Assembly: GCF_049445995.1 (NCBI RefSeq)
Contig: NZ_JBMSDZ010000024.1
Location: 1-40,172 of the forward strand
DNA: 40,172 nt
DNA from: Dyella_A sp049445995
GTDB taxonomy: Bacteria; Pseudomonadota; Gammaproteobacteria; Xanthomonadales; Rhodanobacteraceae
Reading direction: 5' to 3'
In this document: piece after piece, positions 31,755-40,172 of the stretch
How positions within the stretch are numbered: the stretch's first letter is position 1
How the letters are laid out: each line of letters opens with the position of its first letter
Notes under the pieces: generated by a model
Databases searched by the model: none
What the model saw: the letters and a program-made list of their open reading frames with translations, nothing else
Told to the model about the DNA's origin: nothing
Made by a program: the position numbers and the translations under genes

Positions 31755-34601
31755 ATGACCATCTCCGAATCGCCCGCCCTGCGCGCCCTGATCGACGACC
31801 GTTACACCCAGCTCACCGCCGCCTGCCGCGCGGCCGGCGTGGCGGTGCAGGACGATGCCGGCGTGGCCGAGCGGATCCGGCGCACCCTGCTGGCCAGCGA
31901 TTTCGCCTTCGAGGTATGGCGCAGCCAGCCGCAGCTGCTCGGACCGGCCGGGCTGGAGCGATTGCGTTCGCCGGCCGACGCCGCCTCGCGCGTCGAGGCC
32001 CTGCGCCTGTCCGACGACGAGCCGCAGACGCTGGCGCTGCTGCGCCGGTTTCGCCGTGCCGAGGCGTTGCGGCTGGTGTTCCGCGACGTCAACGACCTGG
32101 ACGACCTGCCGGCCACGCTGTCGGACACCAGCGTGCTGTACGAGGTGCTGCTGGAACAGGCACTGGCCTGGTGCGAACGCCAGTTCGCGACCCGCTACGG
32201 CCACCCGCGCGGTGCGGACGGCAGCGCGCAGCGGCTGGTGGTGGTCGGCTTCGGCAAGCTCGGCGGCAGCGAGCTGAATTTCTCCTCCGACATCGACCTG
32301 GTGCTGGCCTACCCGCAGTCCGGCCAGAGCGACGGCGCGCGCAGCCTGGACAACAGCGAATACTTCGTGCGGCTGGTGCGCCAGCTGGTGCGATTGCTGA
32401 ACGAGCCGACGCTGGACGGCATCTGCGCGCGGGTCGACCTGCGCCTGCGCCCGTTCGGCAGCGCCGGCCGCCTTGCGCTGCCGTTCGCCGCGATGGAGCA
32501 GTACTACCAGAGCGAAGGTCGCGACTGGGAGCGCTACGCGTGGATCAAGGCGCGAGCGGTGGCCGGCGACCGCGCGGCCGGCAAGCAGCTGCAGGAGCTG
32601 CTGCGCCCGTTCGTCTATCGCAAGTACCTCGACTACACCGCCTTTGCCGGCCTGCGCGAGATGAAGGCGCTGATCGACGCCGAGGTCGCCCGCAAGGATC
32701 TGGCCGACAACCTCAAGCTCGGCCCCGGCGGCATCCGCGAGATCGAGTTCATCGTGCAGCTCACCCAGCTGATCCGCGGCGGCCGCGAGCCCTCACTGCG
32801 CGTGCGCGGCCTGCTGCCGGCGCTGACCGCCTGCGAGGCGCGCGGGCACATTCCCGCGGTCCGTGCGCGTGCGCTGCGCGAGGCCTACGTCTGCCTGCGC
32901 CGGGTGGAGAACCGCGTGCAGATGCTGCGCGACGCGCAGACCCACGACATCCCCGAGGACGCGCTCAGCCGCGAGCGTATCGCGCGCGGCCTGGGCCATC
33001 CCGACTGGCCGGCGCTGGAGGCCGAGCTGGCCGGCCATCGCGCGGTGGTCAGTGAGGAATTCGCCGCCGTGCTGATGCCGCAGGGTGGCCGCGCGGCTCG
33101 CGTACCGGTGGCCGATGCCGCGCTGTGGCAGGCGGCCTGCGCCGGCACGCTCGCGGCGGCGGAGCTGGAGGCCTCCGGCTTCGTGCCCGGCGACGCGGTG
33201 GCCGATGCGCTGCTCAAGCTGCCGCAGGCGGCCAACGTGCGCGCCATGTCGCCCGGTTCGCGCGAACGGCTGGACCGGCTGATGCCGCAGGTGCTGATCG
33301 CCGCACGCCAGACCGCCGCACCGGTGGCCTGCCTGCTGCACCTGTGCCAGCTGGTGCAGTCGGTGGCGCGGCGGTCTTCCTATCTTGCGTTGCTGGAAGA
33401 GCAGCCGGCGGCGCGCCGGCGCCTCGCGCGGCTGTTCGCCGACCGCGCCTTCCTGGCCGAGCGGGTGATCGCCCAGCCGCTGCTGCTGGACGACGTGCTC
33501 GATCCGCGCATCGATCAATTGCCGTTCAAGCGTGCCGACATCAGCGCCGAGATCACCCGCGTGCTGGGCACGCTGGACGAGCGCGAGGCGGAGGCCGAGC
33601 TCGAACGCATCAACGAGCTCAAGGCCAGCGTGGCGTTCCGGCTGGGGCTGGCGTTCAACGATGGACGCGCCGATGCGGTGTCGACCGCGCGCCGGCTCGC
33701 CGCGCTGGCCGAGTCGGTGGTGGTGGCGGTCACCGCGCTGGCCGAGCGCGAGCTGACGGTGCAGCACGGCCGGCTGCCCGGCGAGGGCTCCGGCTTCGCG
33801 GTGCTCGGTTACGGCAGCCTGGGCGGCGAGGAACTGGGCTTTGCCTCGGACCTGGATCTGGTGTTCGTCTACGACAGCCGCCGCGCCGCCGCGATGAGCG
33901 ATGGCGCGCGCCCGCTGGAAGGCTCGCGCTGGTACCAGCGCCTGGCGCAGCGGGTGATGAACTGGCTCACCGTGCTCACCCGCGCCGGCCGCCTGTACGA
34001 AGTGGACACCCGGCTGCGTCCGGACGGCTCCAAGGGTCTGCTGGTATCGAGCTTCGACGCGTTCGCCGCCTACCAGCGCGGGCGCGCCTGGACATGGGAA
34101 CACCAGGCGCTGCTGCGCGCGCGCGCGGTGGCCGGCGATCCGGCGCTGCACCGGGAGCTGGCGGCGCTGCGGCGGGAGATCCTCGGCGCGCCGCGCGAGC
34201 GCGCGGCGGTGCTGGCCGAGGTGTCCAGCATGCGCAAGCGCTGGCGTGCCGAGCGCGACCGCTCCGACGACGCGCGCTTCGACCTCAAGCAGGGTCAGGG
34301 CGGCCTGCTCGACATCGAATTCGCGCTGCAGGGGCTGGTGCTGGCCGCGGCCGCGTCGCACCCGGCGCTGCTCGAGGTCACCGGCAATGCCGGCCTGATC
34401 GACGCCTGCCGTGCGGCCGGCCTGCTCGACGCGGCGCAGGCCGCGGCGTTCACCCGCGTGCATGCGGAGCTGCTGCAGCGGGCGCTCACCTGCACGCTGG
34501 ATCTGCGCTCGCGCATCGACGCGCGCGACGACGCGCTGGCCGCGCTCGCCGCCGCGGTGCAGGAAGTCACCGTTGCACTGGGGTTCGATTTTTACGGTTG
34601 A
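31755..34601 (+). CDS. glnE: Bifunctional glutamine synthetase adenylyltransferase/deadenylase
   Basis: A protein of 948 residues controlling glutamine synthetase by adding or removing AMP in response to PII proteins. It has two nucleotidyltransferase domains. The N-terminal deadenylase has GFGKLGGSELNFSSDIDLVL (about 163-182); the C-terminal adenylylase has GYGSLGGEELGFASDLDLVF (about 681-700). Both keep the G-S/G-x-D-x-D metal motif. LKLGPGGIREIEFIVQ and LKQGQGGLLDIEFALQ are the matching later motifs. The start MTISESPALRAL is preferred over an ATG 39 codons earlier in non-conserved sequence. Its end overlaps the convergent ELM1-type gene by 10 bases. Confidence 0.97.
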   Translation: MTISESPALRALIDDRYTQLTAACRAAGVAVQDDAGVAERIRRTLLASDFAFEVWRSQPQLLGPAGLERLRSPADAASRVEALRLSDDEPQTLALLRRFRRAEALRLVFRDVNDLDDLPATLSDTSVLYEVLLEQALAWCERQFATRYGHPRGADGSAQRLVVVGFGKLGGSELNFSSDIDLVLAYPQSGQSDGARSLDNSEYFVRLVRQLVRLLNEPTLDGICARVDLRLRPFGSAGRLALPFAAMEQYYQSEGRDWERYAWIKARAVAGDRAAGKQLQELLRPFVYRKYLDYTAFAGLREMKALIDAEVARKDLADNLKLGPGGIREIEFIVQLTQLIRGGREPSLRVRGLLPALTACEARGHIPAVRARALREAYVCLRRVENRVQMLRDAQTHDIPEDALSRERIARGLGHPDWPALEAELAGHRAVVSEEFAAVLMPQGGRAARVPVADAALWQAACAGTLAAAELEASGFVPGDAVADALLKLPQAANVRAMSPGSRERLDRLMPQVLIAARQTAAPVACLLHLCQLVQSVARRSSYLALLEEQPAARRRLARLFADRAFLAERVIAQPLLLDDVLDPRIDQLPFKRADISAEITRVLGTLDEREAEAELERINELKASVAFRLGLAFNDGRADAVSTARRLAALAESVVVAVTALAERELTVQHGRLPGEGSGFAVLGYGSLGGEELGFASDLDLVFVYDSRRAAAMSDGARPLEGSRWYQRLAQRVMNWLTVLTRAGRLYEVDTRLRPDGSKGLLVSSFDAFAAYQRGRAWTWEHQALLRARAVAGDPALHRELAALRREILGAPRERAAVLAEVSSMRKRWRAERDRSDDARFDLKQGQGGLLDIEFALQGLVLAAAASHPALLEVTGNAGLIDACRAAGLLDAAQAAAFTRVHAELLQRALTCTLDLRSRIDARDDALAALAAAVQEVTVALGFDFYG

Positions 34602-35560
34602 GCGTCGCCGCCGGCCGTCATCCGCGCCCGCACCTGTGCGGCCAGCCGTGCCGTTTCGCGCAGCGGTGCCGTGGGATTGCCACCGTCAGCCAGATAGCCC
34701 GCCGCGCGCAGTGCCCGATGGAACCGCGCGATGCGCGACGGCAGCGGCGCGGTGACCACGGTCTCCACCGGGCAGCCGACGCCGCAGGCTTCGCTGAGCA
34801 TGTTCACCGAGTCCGGCGTGACCACCAGCCGATCGGCCCAGCCCAGTACGCCGGGGTAGGGATTGGCGCCGTCCGCGGCGTCGCGCCAGCACAGGCCGGG
34901 CAGCTCGTCCAGCTGGCGGCGCAGCATTTCCGCCAGCGCGGCGGGCGTACGCCGCGAGGCGACCACCAGCACGCTGCCGCCGTCGCGCTGATGGAGTGCG
35001 CGCAGCCGCTGGCTCAGCGCCTCGGCGTAGCGCGCATCGAGCGCGATGCCCTTGCGCGGTCCGCCCAGCAGCACGCCCACGCGCGGCGGCGGCAGTTCGC
35101 CAAGCCGGGGAAACGCCTGCCGCGCATCGGCCAGCCAGGCTTCGTCGATCGGATGCAGCGAGCCCAGCGGCGTGAGCACGTTTGCGCCGTGCAGGCCATC
35201 GTGGCGGGGGGCGATCACGGTGTCCCAGTGCGTCGGGTCGATGCGCGGATCGAGGATCTGCACCGTGTGGCAGGCGCCGGCGGAGAGCGGCCGCAGCAGG
35301 CGGGTGAACAGCGCCGCGGCACGGCCGCAGCCGACCGCCACGTGCGGCCACGGCGGCGCGAACAGTTCGCGCTGCGCCGCCGGCAACGCCAGCCGTCCGC
35401 CGGCCAGCAGGCGCGGCGCCAGCCACGACCATGGCGCGCGCGGTTCCAGCACCAGGTGCCGCACCGGCAGGCCCAGTGCGCCGGCCAGCGCCAGCGCCTG
35501 GCGCTGGTTGCCGGCGGCCTCGTCGGTGATCGCCCAGCACTCGCCGGCGGCCCTCAGCAT
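34592..35560 (-). CDS. ELM1/GtrOC1 family protein (DUF1022)
   Basis: A protein of 322 residues. CWAITDEAAGNQRQALALAGALG at the N-terminus is the hallmark of the family annotated mitochondrial fission ELM1, which bacteria also carry. VAVGCGRAAAL, QILDPRIDPTHWDTVIAPRHD, GVLLGGPRKG and WADRLVVTPDSVNMLSEAC follow in order. The fold suggests a GT-B-like glycosyltransferase, perhaps for lipopolysaccharide sugars, but activity is not established. It overlaps the glnE end by 10 bases, tail to tail. Confidence 0.9.
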   Translation of the reverse strand: MLRAAGECWAITDEAAGNQRQALALAGALGLPVRHLVLEPRAPWSWLAPRLLAGGRLALPAAQRELFAPPWPHVAVGCGRAAALFTRLLRPLSAGACHTVQILDPRIDPTHWDTVIAPRHDGLHGANVLTPLGSLHPIDEAWLADARQAFPRLGELPPPRVGVLLGGPRKGIALDARYAEALSQRLRALHQRDGGSVLVVASRRTPAALAEMLRRQLDELPGLCWRDAADGANPYPGVLGWADRLVVTPDSVNMLSEACGVGCPVETVVTAPLPSRIARFHRALRAAGYLADGGNPTAPLRETARLAAQVRARMTAGGDAQP

Positions 35561-35698
35561 GCGGGCGCGATCGCGGCGATTGTTTCTGGAATGTGCACAG
35601 TTCGTTCCACCGGGTGGGGTCCTGTTGGCGCAGCGGCACACGTACACTGAGCGCTTGTTGCGCCAGCATCGGCGCGTCACGCCTACCGAAGGATACCC

Positions 35699-36292
35699 AT
35701 GAGCGAGATGCTTTCCGATACCGCCCTCGACCAGCTGTTCCGCAGTGCCCGCACCTTCAACGCATGGCTGCCGAAGGACGTGACCGACGCCCAGCTGCAC
35801 CAGCTGTACGAACTGGTGAAGTTCGGCCCGACCAGCGCCAACTGCTCGCCGATGCGGCTGGTGTTCGTGAAGTCGCAGGCAGCCAAGGCGAAGCTGGCGC
35901 CGCTGCTGTCCGAGGGCAATCGCGCCAAGTCGCTGGCCGCGCCGGTGACGGCGATCGTCGCCAACGACCACGCCTTCCACGAAAAGCTGACGCGGCTGTT
36001 TCCGCATGCCGATGCGAAGAGCTGGTTCGAAGGCAACCAGGCGCTGATCGACACCACCGCGTTCCGCAACGCCACGCTGCAGGGCGCCTACGTGATCCTG
36101 GCAGCGCGCGCGCTGGGCCTGGATTGCGGCCCGATGTCCGGCTTCGACAACGCCGGCGTCGATGCCGCGTTCTTTGCCGGTACGGCGATCAAGTCCAACT
36201 TCCTGATCAACATGGGCTACGGCGACGCCAGTCGCGACCTGTTCCCGCGCAGCCCGCGGCTGTCGTTCGACGAAGCCTGCCTGATCGCCTGA
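35699..36292 (+). CDS. Nitroreductase family protein, RutE-like (malonic semialdehyde reductase)
   Basis: A protein of 197 residues in the FMN-dependent nitroreductase fold. LFRSARTFNAWLPKDVTD and VKFGPTSANCSPMRLVFV match RutE, the reductase of uracil catabolism. LGLDCGPMSGFDNAGVDAAFF and NFLINMGYGD are the later RutE signatures. No other rut gene is nearby, so it probably acts as a general aldehyde or quinone reductase. GAAGGA lies 8 bases upstream of the ATG. Confidence 0.9.
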   Translation: MSEMLSDTALDQLFRSARTFNAWLPKDVTDAQLHQLYELVKFGPTSANCSPMRLVFVKSQAAKAKLAPLLSEGNRAKSLAAPVTAIVANDHAFHEKLTRLFPHADAKSWFEGNQALIDTTAFRNATLQGAYVILAARALGLDCGPMSGFDNAGVDAAFFAGTAIKSNFLINMGYGDASRDLFPRSPRLSFDEACLIA

Positions 36293-36354
36293 TTGCCCGA
36301 CCATCCGATCCCCCGGCGCCGCGCGCCGGTTCACCTCTCGCCAGGAGTCCATCC

Positions 36355-36939
36355 ATGCGCACCATGAAAGTCCTCGCCCTCGCCGCCCTGTTCGGTGCCG
36401 GCTTCGCCGCCCAGGCAGCACCGGTCACCTACAAGCTCGATCCGAACCACACGATGGTGCTGTTCAGCTGGAACCACTTCGGCTTCTCCAACCCCACCGC
36501 CAACCTCGGCATTGGTGCGGGCACCCTGGTGTATGACGCGGCCCACCCGGCCAAATCCAGTGTGGAAGTGACCCTGCCGCTGATCAACCTCGACACCCAT
36601 GTCAGCGCGCTCGACGAGCACCTGAAGAAGCCCGACTTCTTCGACGCCGGCAAATACCCGGAGGTCACCTTCAGGAGCACCCGGGTCGAGCCGCTGGGCG
36701 GCAACCGGTTCAAGGTCACCGGTGACCTCACCGTGCACGGCGTGACCAGGCCGGTGGTGCTCGACGCCACGCTCAACAAGGTCGGCATGCAGCCGATGCT
36801 CAAGGTGCCGGCGATCGGCTTTGACGCCACCGCCACGATCAAGCGCTCGGACTTCGGCATCGGCGCCTACGTGCCGAACGTGAGTGACGAAGTGCACATC
36901 CGCATCACCACCGAGGCCGAGGCCGGCAAGGCCAAGTAA
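36355..36939 (+). CDS. YceI family periplasmic protein
   Basis: A protein of 194 residues. The signal peptide ends AAQAA (about 22), and the mature part is a YceI lipocalin-like barrel that binds isoprenoid-type lipids. YKLDPNHTMVLFSWNHFGFSN opens it; VEVTLPLINLDTHVSALDEHLK, FFDAGKYPEVTFRSTRV and GDLTVHGVTRPVVLDATL follow. AGGAG lies 9 bases upstream of the ATG. It lies 62 bases after the RutE-like gene and may share its transcript. Confidence 0.93.
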   Translation: MRTMKVLALAALFGAGFAAQAAPVTYKLDPNHTMVLFSWNHFGFSNPTANLGIGAGTLVYDAAHPAKSSVEVTLPLINLDTHVSALDEHLKKPDFFDAGKYPEVTFRSTRVEPLGGNRFKVTGDLTVHGVTRPVVLDATLNKVGMQPMLKVPAIGFDATATIKRSDFGIGAYVPNVSDEVHIRITTEAEAGKAK

Positions 36940-37093
36940 ACCGCTGCCGTTGCGTGCTCGAAGCGGCCGCGCCGGCACCGGTGCGGCCATTCCTTTTCGG
37001 GCGGCCCGGCGTGCGCCGCAGACAGCCGCGCCAGCTTCGATCGCCCGGCGGGCTGCTACCATGGGTGGCTCGACTTTCCTGTCCGGAGCCCCC

Positions 37094-37300
37094 ATGTCGC
37101 GCCCCTCCTCCGCGGCGACGCCGATCCCGGCGAATGCCCAAAATCGTTACGAAGTGACGCACAGCGACCTGCCGTTGTCCTGTCCGATGCCGGGCATGGC
37201 GCTGTGGAACTCCCATCCCAAGGTGTACCTGCCCATCGTCGACGACGGCGGCGAGTCCACCTGTCCCTATTGCGGCGCGCATTACGTCCTGCGCGACTGA
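37094..37300 (+). CDS. Small zinc-finger protein (CHCC type)
   Basis: A protein of 68 residues. The zinc ligands are a Cys in LSCPMPG, a His in WNSHPKVYLPI and the pair CPYC near the C-terminus (C-x-H-x-C-x2-C), as in zf-CHCC proteins related to the NDUFS6 subunit of complex I. GGAG lies just upstream of the start. A longer frame from 36884 starts inside the YceI gene and is rejected. Function unknown. Confidence 0.9.
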   Translation: MSRPSSAATPIPANAQNRYEVTHSDLPLSCPMPGMALWNSHPKVYLPIVDDGGESTCPYCGAHYVLRD

Positions 37301-37375
37301 ACCGCGGCGGCGAATTCCGTCACCGGAACCCGGTTCCGGCACGATCGCTGCTTGCCTCCAGGGATGAAGGCCCTC

Positions 37376-38527
37376 ATGCCCGAGACCATGTCCGCTGCCG
37401 TCCACCGCACCGTCCGTTCGCTGACCGTGGTTCAGCTGATCCCGGCGATGCATTCCGGCGGTGCCGAGCGATCGGCACTGGAGACCGGTCGTGCGCTGGT
37501 GGCCGCCGGTCACCGCTCGGTGGTGATCTCGGCCGGCGGCCGGCTCACCGAGCGCCTGCAGGCCGAGGGCAGCGAGCACATCACGCTGGATATCGGACGC
37601 AAGTCGCTCGCCACGCTGGGCCGCATCGGCGCGCTGCGCCGGGCGCTGAAGGCGATCGATCCGGACATCGTGCACGCGCGCTCGCGCATGCCGGCGTGGA
37701 TGGGCCGCTGGGCCATCCGCGGACTGGCGCGCAAGCCGCATTTCGTCACCACGGTGCACGGGCTCAACTCGCCCGGTCGCTACAGCGCGGTGTTGCTGCG
37801 CGGCGAGCGGGTGATCGCCGTGTCGCAGACGGTGCGGGCCCATGTGCTCGGACATTACCGCTGGCTGGAGCCCTCGCGCGTGCGGGTGATCCCGCGGGGC
37901 ATCGACCCGGAGGCGTTCCCCTACGGCCACCGTCCCGACGACGCCTGGCAGGCGGCCTTCTTCGCGCAGTTTCCGCAGCTGGCCGGTGCGCCGCTGCTCA
38001 CCTTGCCGGCGCGCGGCACGCGGCTGAAGGGACATCACGACGCGATCGAGCTGGTCGCCGACCTGCGCGATCGCGGCGTCGGCACGCGACTGCTGCTGCT
38101 CGGCGTGCTGGAGCCGGGACGCGAGGCCTACGCCCAGGAGCTGCGCGAGCTGATCCGCCAGCGCGGGCTGCAGGCGCAGGTGGTGCTGTCGCCGCCGCGC
38201 GACGACGTGCGCGACATCTTCGCGGTGTCCGCGCTGATCCTGCAGCTGTCGAACAGGCCGGAGGCGTTCGGCCGCACGGTGGTCGAGGCGCTGTCGCTGT
38301 GCCGGCCGGTGCTGGGCTATGCCCATGGCGGCGTGGGCGAGCTGCTGGCCGAGCTGTATCCGGCCGGCCGCGTGCCGCTGGGCGATCGCGAAAAGCTGGT
38401 GGAGCGCGCCGCCGAACTGCTGCGCGTGGCACCGCCGATCCCGATGCTGCAGAGCTACCGCCTGGCCGACATGCAGCAGGCCACGCTGGCGCTGTACGAC
38501 GAACTGGTGGCGCAATCGGCCGACTGA
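37376..38527 (+). CDS. GT4 family glycosyltransferase
   Basis: A protein of 383 residues with a GT-B fold. The N-terminal domain has VVQLIPAMHSGGAERSALE with the glycine-rich loop and PHFVTTVHGLNSPGRYS. The C-terminal nucleotide-sugar domain has VIPRGIDPEAF and the ExxxxxE-type motif in RPEAFGRTVVEALSLCRPV. It probably adds a sugar to lipopolysaccharide core or another surface glycan; the O-antigen-ligase-like gene follows 89 bases on. Starts at 37364, 37376 and 37388 are all possible; 37376 has AAGG 8 bases upstream. Confidence 0.92.
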   Translation: MPETMSAAVHRTVRSLTVVQLIPAMHSGGAERSALETGRALVAAGHRSVVISAGGRLTERLQAEGSEHITLDIGRKSLATLGRIGALRRALKAIDPDIVHARSRMPAWMGRWAIRGLARKPHFVTTVHGLNSPGRYSAVLLRGERVIAVSQTVRAHVLGHYRWLEPSRVRVIPRGIDPEAFPYGHRPDDAWQAAFFAQFPQLAGAPLLTLPARGTRLKGHHDAIELVADLRDRGVGTRLLLLGVLEPGREAYAQELRELIRQRGLQAQVVLSPPRDDVRDIFAVSALILQLSNRPEAFGRTVVEALSLCRPVLGYAHGGVGELLAELYPAGRVPLGDREKLVERAAELLRVAPPIPMLQSYRLADMQQATLALYDELVAQSAD

Positions 38528-38616
38528 TCGGCCACCGCCGCACGCCTGCCGCCGCACGCCCACGCGGCGGGCGGCGGCTCGCCTACAATGCCGGTGATCC
38601 TCGCGCTGGCCCGTAC

Positions 38617-40074
38617 ATGACCTCGTTTTCCGCTTCCCTGCGTGCGGCCCTGCGCTCGCCGCTGCTTCCGTTCTGGCTGGTGGTGGCGCTGCTGCCGTTC
38701 GGCCGCAGCGCCGAGCTGGGCACGGCGCTGTGCCTGTTCGGCACGGTCATGCTGTTCCTGCGCGATCCGCGCGCGCTTGAGCAGCACGAGGGCGCGCGCT
38801 GCCTGCTGCTGATCCTGGCCGGCTACGTCGGCGCGGCGCTGATCTCCGCGTTCGATGCGGTGGCGCCGGGCAAGAGCTGGACCACCGTGGCCGGGCTGCT
38901 GCGCTTCGCGCCGCTGGGGCTGTACGCCTGCTTCGCGCTGCGACGGGTGTCGCGCGTGCAGCTGATGTATGTCGCGGTGGCCGCGGTGATCGCGCTGTGG
39001 GCGCTGGACGCCTGGGTGCAGGCGCTGACCGGCTGGAGCCTGGGCGGCCACGCCGAGGCCGAGCGCATCTCCGGCATCTTCGGCGCCGACAACCTCAAGC
39101 TCGGGCCGACGCTGGCGGTGCTGTCGCCGTTCGCGCTGTGGGCGGCGCGCGAGCGCTGGGGCGCGCGCGTCATGTGGCTGGTCGCGGTGCTGCTGCTCGG
39201 CCCGGTGCTGCTCGCCGGGGCGCGTGCGGCCTGGCTGTGCTACGGCCTGGTGGTGCTGGCCTTCGCCTGGCGCGAGGCGGGCTCGTTCCGCCGCTTCGCG
39301 CTGTTCGGCGCGGGCGCCGCGGCGGTGGTGGCGCTGGCCGGGGCGATCGCGTGGCAGACCTCGCCGCGCTTCCATGCGCGCATGGAGCGCACCATTGCGG
39401 CGTTCGGCGGCAGCGAGCAGGGCGTGGACGTGGCGCTCAGCGGCCGGCTCGACATCTGGCACGCGAGCCTGCGCATGGTCGCGGCGCATCCGCTCAACGG
39501 GGTGGGCGTGCGCGGCTTCCGCTATGCCTATCCGCACTACGCGCCGGCCAACGACCATTTCGTGGTGAGCGAGTCCTGCGGGGTGGGCGAGGGTGCCTGC
39601 CACGCGCACCAGATCGTGCTGGAAGTGCTGGCCGAGACCGGCGCGATCGGTCTGGCGCTGTGGCTGGCTGCGCTGGCGGTGGCGCTGCGCTACTGGCGTC
39701 GCGTGGGTGCGGTCGCACGGGCGCAGGCATTTCCGGTGACGGTGGCGCTCGGCGTGATGCTGTTTCCGCTCAACACCCACCTGGCGTTCTATTCGGCCTG
39801 GTGGGGGCTGCTGTTTGCCTGGCTGCTCGGCCTGTGGTGCGCCGCGCTGGGCGCGTTGCCCGACGAGGAGGTGAGAGGCTGTGAAAAAATCGCCCGCCTA
39901 CTGCGACCGCCGCCAAACGCCCGTGCCGGCGGCGCGCTGTGGGCAAATCCGGGTCATTTGGTTCACCAAACTCCCCGGATTTGCCCACAACGCGCCTTGT
40001 CACGAACGCTTGGCGGCGCTCTCGCTACGGCGGTCGAATTTTTCCCAGCCTCTGAGAGGGTGTCGACAAAATAA
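38617..40074 (+). CDS. O-antigen ligase-like (Wzy/WaaL family) membrane protein with a repeat-encoded tail
   Basis: A protein of 485 residues. About ten to twelve hydrophobic helices are spread over residues 10-410. A large periplasmic loop (about 255-345) holds GRLDIWHASLRMVAAHPLNGVG and the catalytic-type His/Arg context SCGVGEGACHAHQIVLEVLAETG, as in the Wzy_C family of ligases and polymerases. It should join or polymerise glycans on the outer leaflet of the inner membrane. About residues 420-479 are encoded by a 180-bp palindromic element, and the native C-terminus appears to be replaced after LPDEE. Whether the tail matters is unknown. Confidence 0.88.
   Translation: MTSFSASLRAALRSPLLPFWLVVALLPFGRSAELGTALCLFGTVMLFLRDPRALEQHEGARCLLLILAGYVGAALISAFDAVAPGKSWTTVAGLLRFAPLGLYACFALRRVSRVQLMYVAVAAVIALWALDAWVQALTGWSLGGHAEAERISGIFGADNLKLGPTLAVLSPFALWAARERWGARVMWLVAVLLLGPVLLAGARAAWLCYGLVVLAFAWREAGSFRRFALFGAGAAAVVALAGAIAWQTSPRFHARMERTIAAFGGSEQGVDVALSGRLDIWHASLRMVAAHPLNGVGVRGFRYAYPHYAPANDHFVVSESCGVGEGACHAHQIVLEVLAETGAIGLALWLAALAVALRYWRRVGAVARAQAFPVTVALGVMLFPLNTHLAFYSAWWGLLFAWLLGLWCAALGALPDEEVRGCEKIARLLRPPPNARAGGALWANPGHLVHQTPRICPQRALSRTLGGALATAVEFFPASERVSTK
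39874..40053. repeat. 180-bp imperfect palindrome forming the 3' end of the ligase-like gene
   Basis: Left half 39874-39954 and right half 39970-40053 are inverted copies at roughly 80 percent identity. The ends are AGAGGCT/AGCCTCT, the centre contains TTTGGT-TC-ACCAAA, and GTGGGCAAATCCGG flanks the centre in both arms. The length is a multiple of three with no stop in the ligase frame, which runs through it to TAA at 40072-40074. A solo half occurs at 29591-29632. Confidence 0.9.
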
Positions 40075-40090
40075 AACAAACCTGTAGAAT
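40063..40090 (+). promoter_or_regulatory. Sigma-70-type promoter at the right edge
   Basis: TCGACA (40063-40068), 16 bases and TAGAAT (40085-40090), each one or two mismatches from consensus, in a locally AT-rich stretch. It points at the open frame starting at 40122 and overlaps the end of the ligase-like gene. Confidence 0.65.
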
Positions 40091-40121
40091 CTGCCGTAGG
40101 TCTCACGAGCGGACGGTTCTC

Positions 40122-40172
40122 ATGGAACAAAAGAAGCGCAGTGACGTAAAGCGCGGGCGCAAGCCGGCGTTG
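40122..40172 (+). CDS. Start of a basic protein cut by the window edge (transposase?)
   Basis: Only 17 codons are visible: MEQKKRSDVKRGRKPAL. The KRGRKPAL stretch is like the basic, DNA-contacting beginnings of many transposases and helix-turn-helix proteins. A good promoter precedes it, and the sequence GAGAGGGTGTCGACAAAATA just upstream could be an insertion-sequence end. The family cannot be told from this much sequence. Confidence 0.45.
   Translation, partial: MEQKKRSDVKRGRKPAL

Overview
The window reads as a chromosomal segment of a high-GC gammaproteobacterium of the Xanthomonadales (Lysobacterales), most likely Rhodanobacteraceae (Dyella/Rhodanobacter/Luteibacter-like). The basis is the gene order: aroQ-accB-accC-prmA-(DUF3426)-fis-purH, cutA-dsbD beside groESL, and polA beside a DUF2782 gene. 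A second sign is the density of several palindromic repeat families. I assign no species.

Layout. 1-1.3 kb is an AT-richer island with a HEPN-motif protein. 1.3-6.2 kb holds a rhodanese, a lipoprotein, a thioesterase and the overlapping operon hemD-hemX-hemY. 6.2-13.1 kb holds uvrD, a small membrane protein, a predicted multi-hairpin small RNA just downstream of polA, polA, and a DUF2782 gene. 13.1-24.7 kb is mostly minus-strand housekeeping: a GNAT protein, purH, fis, a zinc-ribbon protein, prmA, accC, an intruding four-helix-bundle (S23-type) gene, accB, aroQ, a TlpA-like thioredoxin, dsbD and cutA. 24.7-27.1 kb is groES-groEL with a CIRCE operator and a heat-shock-type promoter. 27.1-29.7 kb is a decayed accessory patch: a truncated type I secretion ATPase, a nested palindromic element, a short gene tail and a frameshifted Fic gene. 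29.7-40.1 kb holds an LTA-synthase-like sulfatase, glnE, an ELM1-family gene, a RutE-like nitroreductase, a YceI protein, a CHCC zinc-finger protein, a glycosyltransferase and an O-antigen-ligase-like protein. The right edge cuts the start of another, probably mobile, gene.

The most striking signal is that palindromic repeats have entered coding sequence without breaking it. Two different families lie in-frame inside uvrD (96 and 114 bp) and a third inside polA (78 bp). All three lengths are multiples of three, and all three sites are plausible surface or linker positions. A fourth palindrome of 180 bp forms most of the last 67 codons of the ligase-like gene. The family inside uvrD also brackets the S23-type gene that separates accB from accC, which suggests gene-bearing and gene-less forms of one mobile unit. 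A second strong signal is the predicted small RNA after polA: a UUCCCC motif recurs every 34-36 nt, each time in a hairpin loop. This is the position of Spot 42/ErsA and, as I recall, of Xanthomonas sX13.
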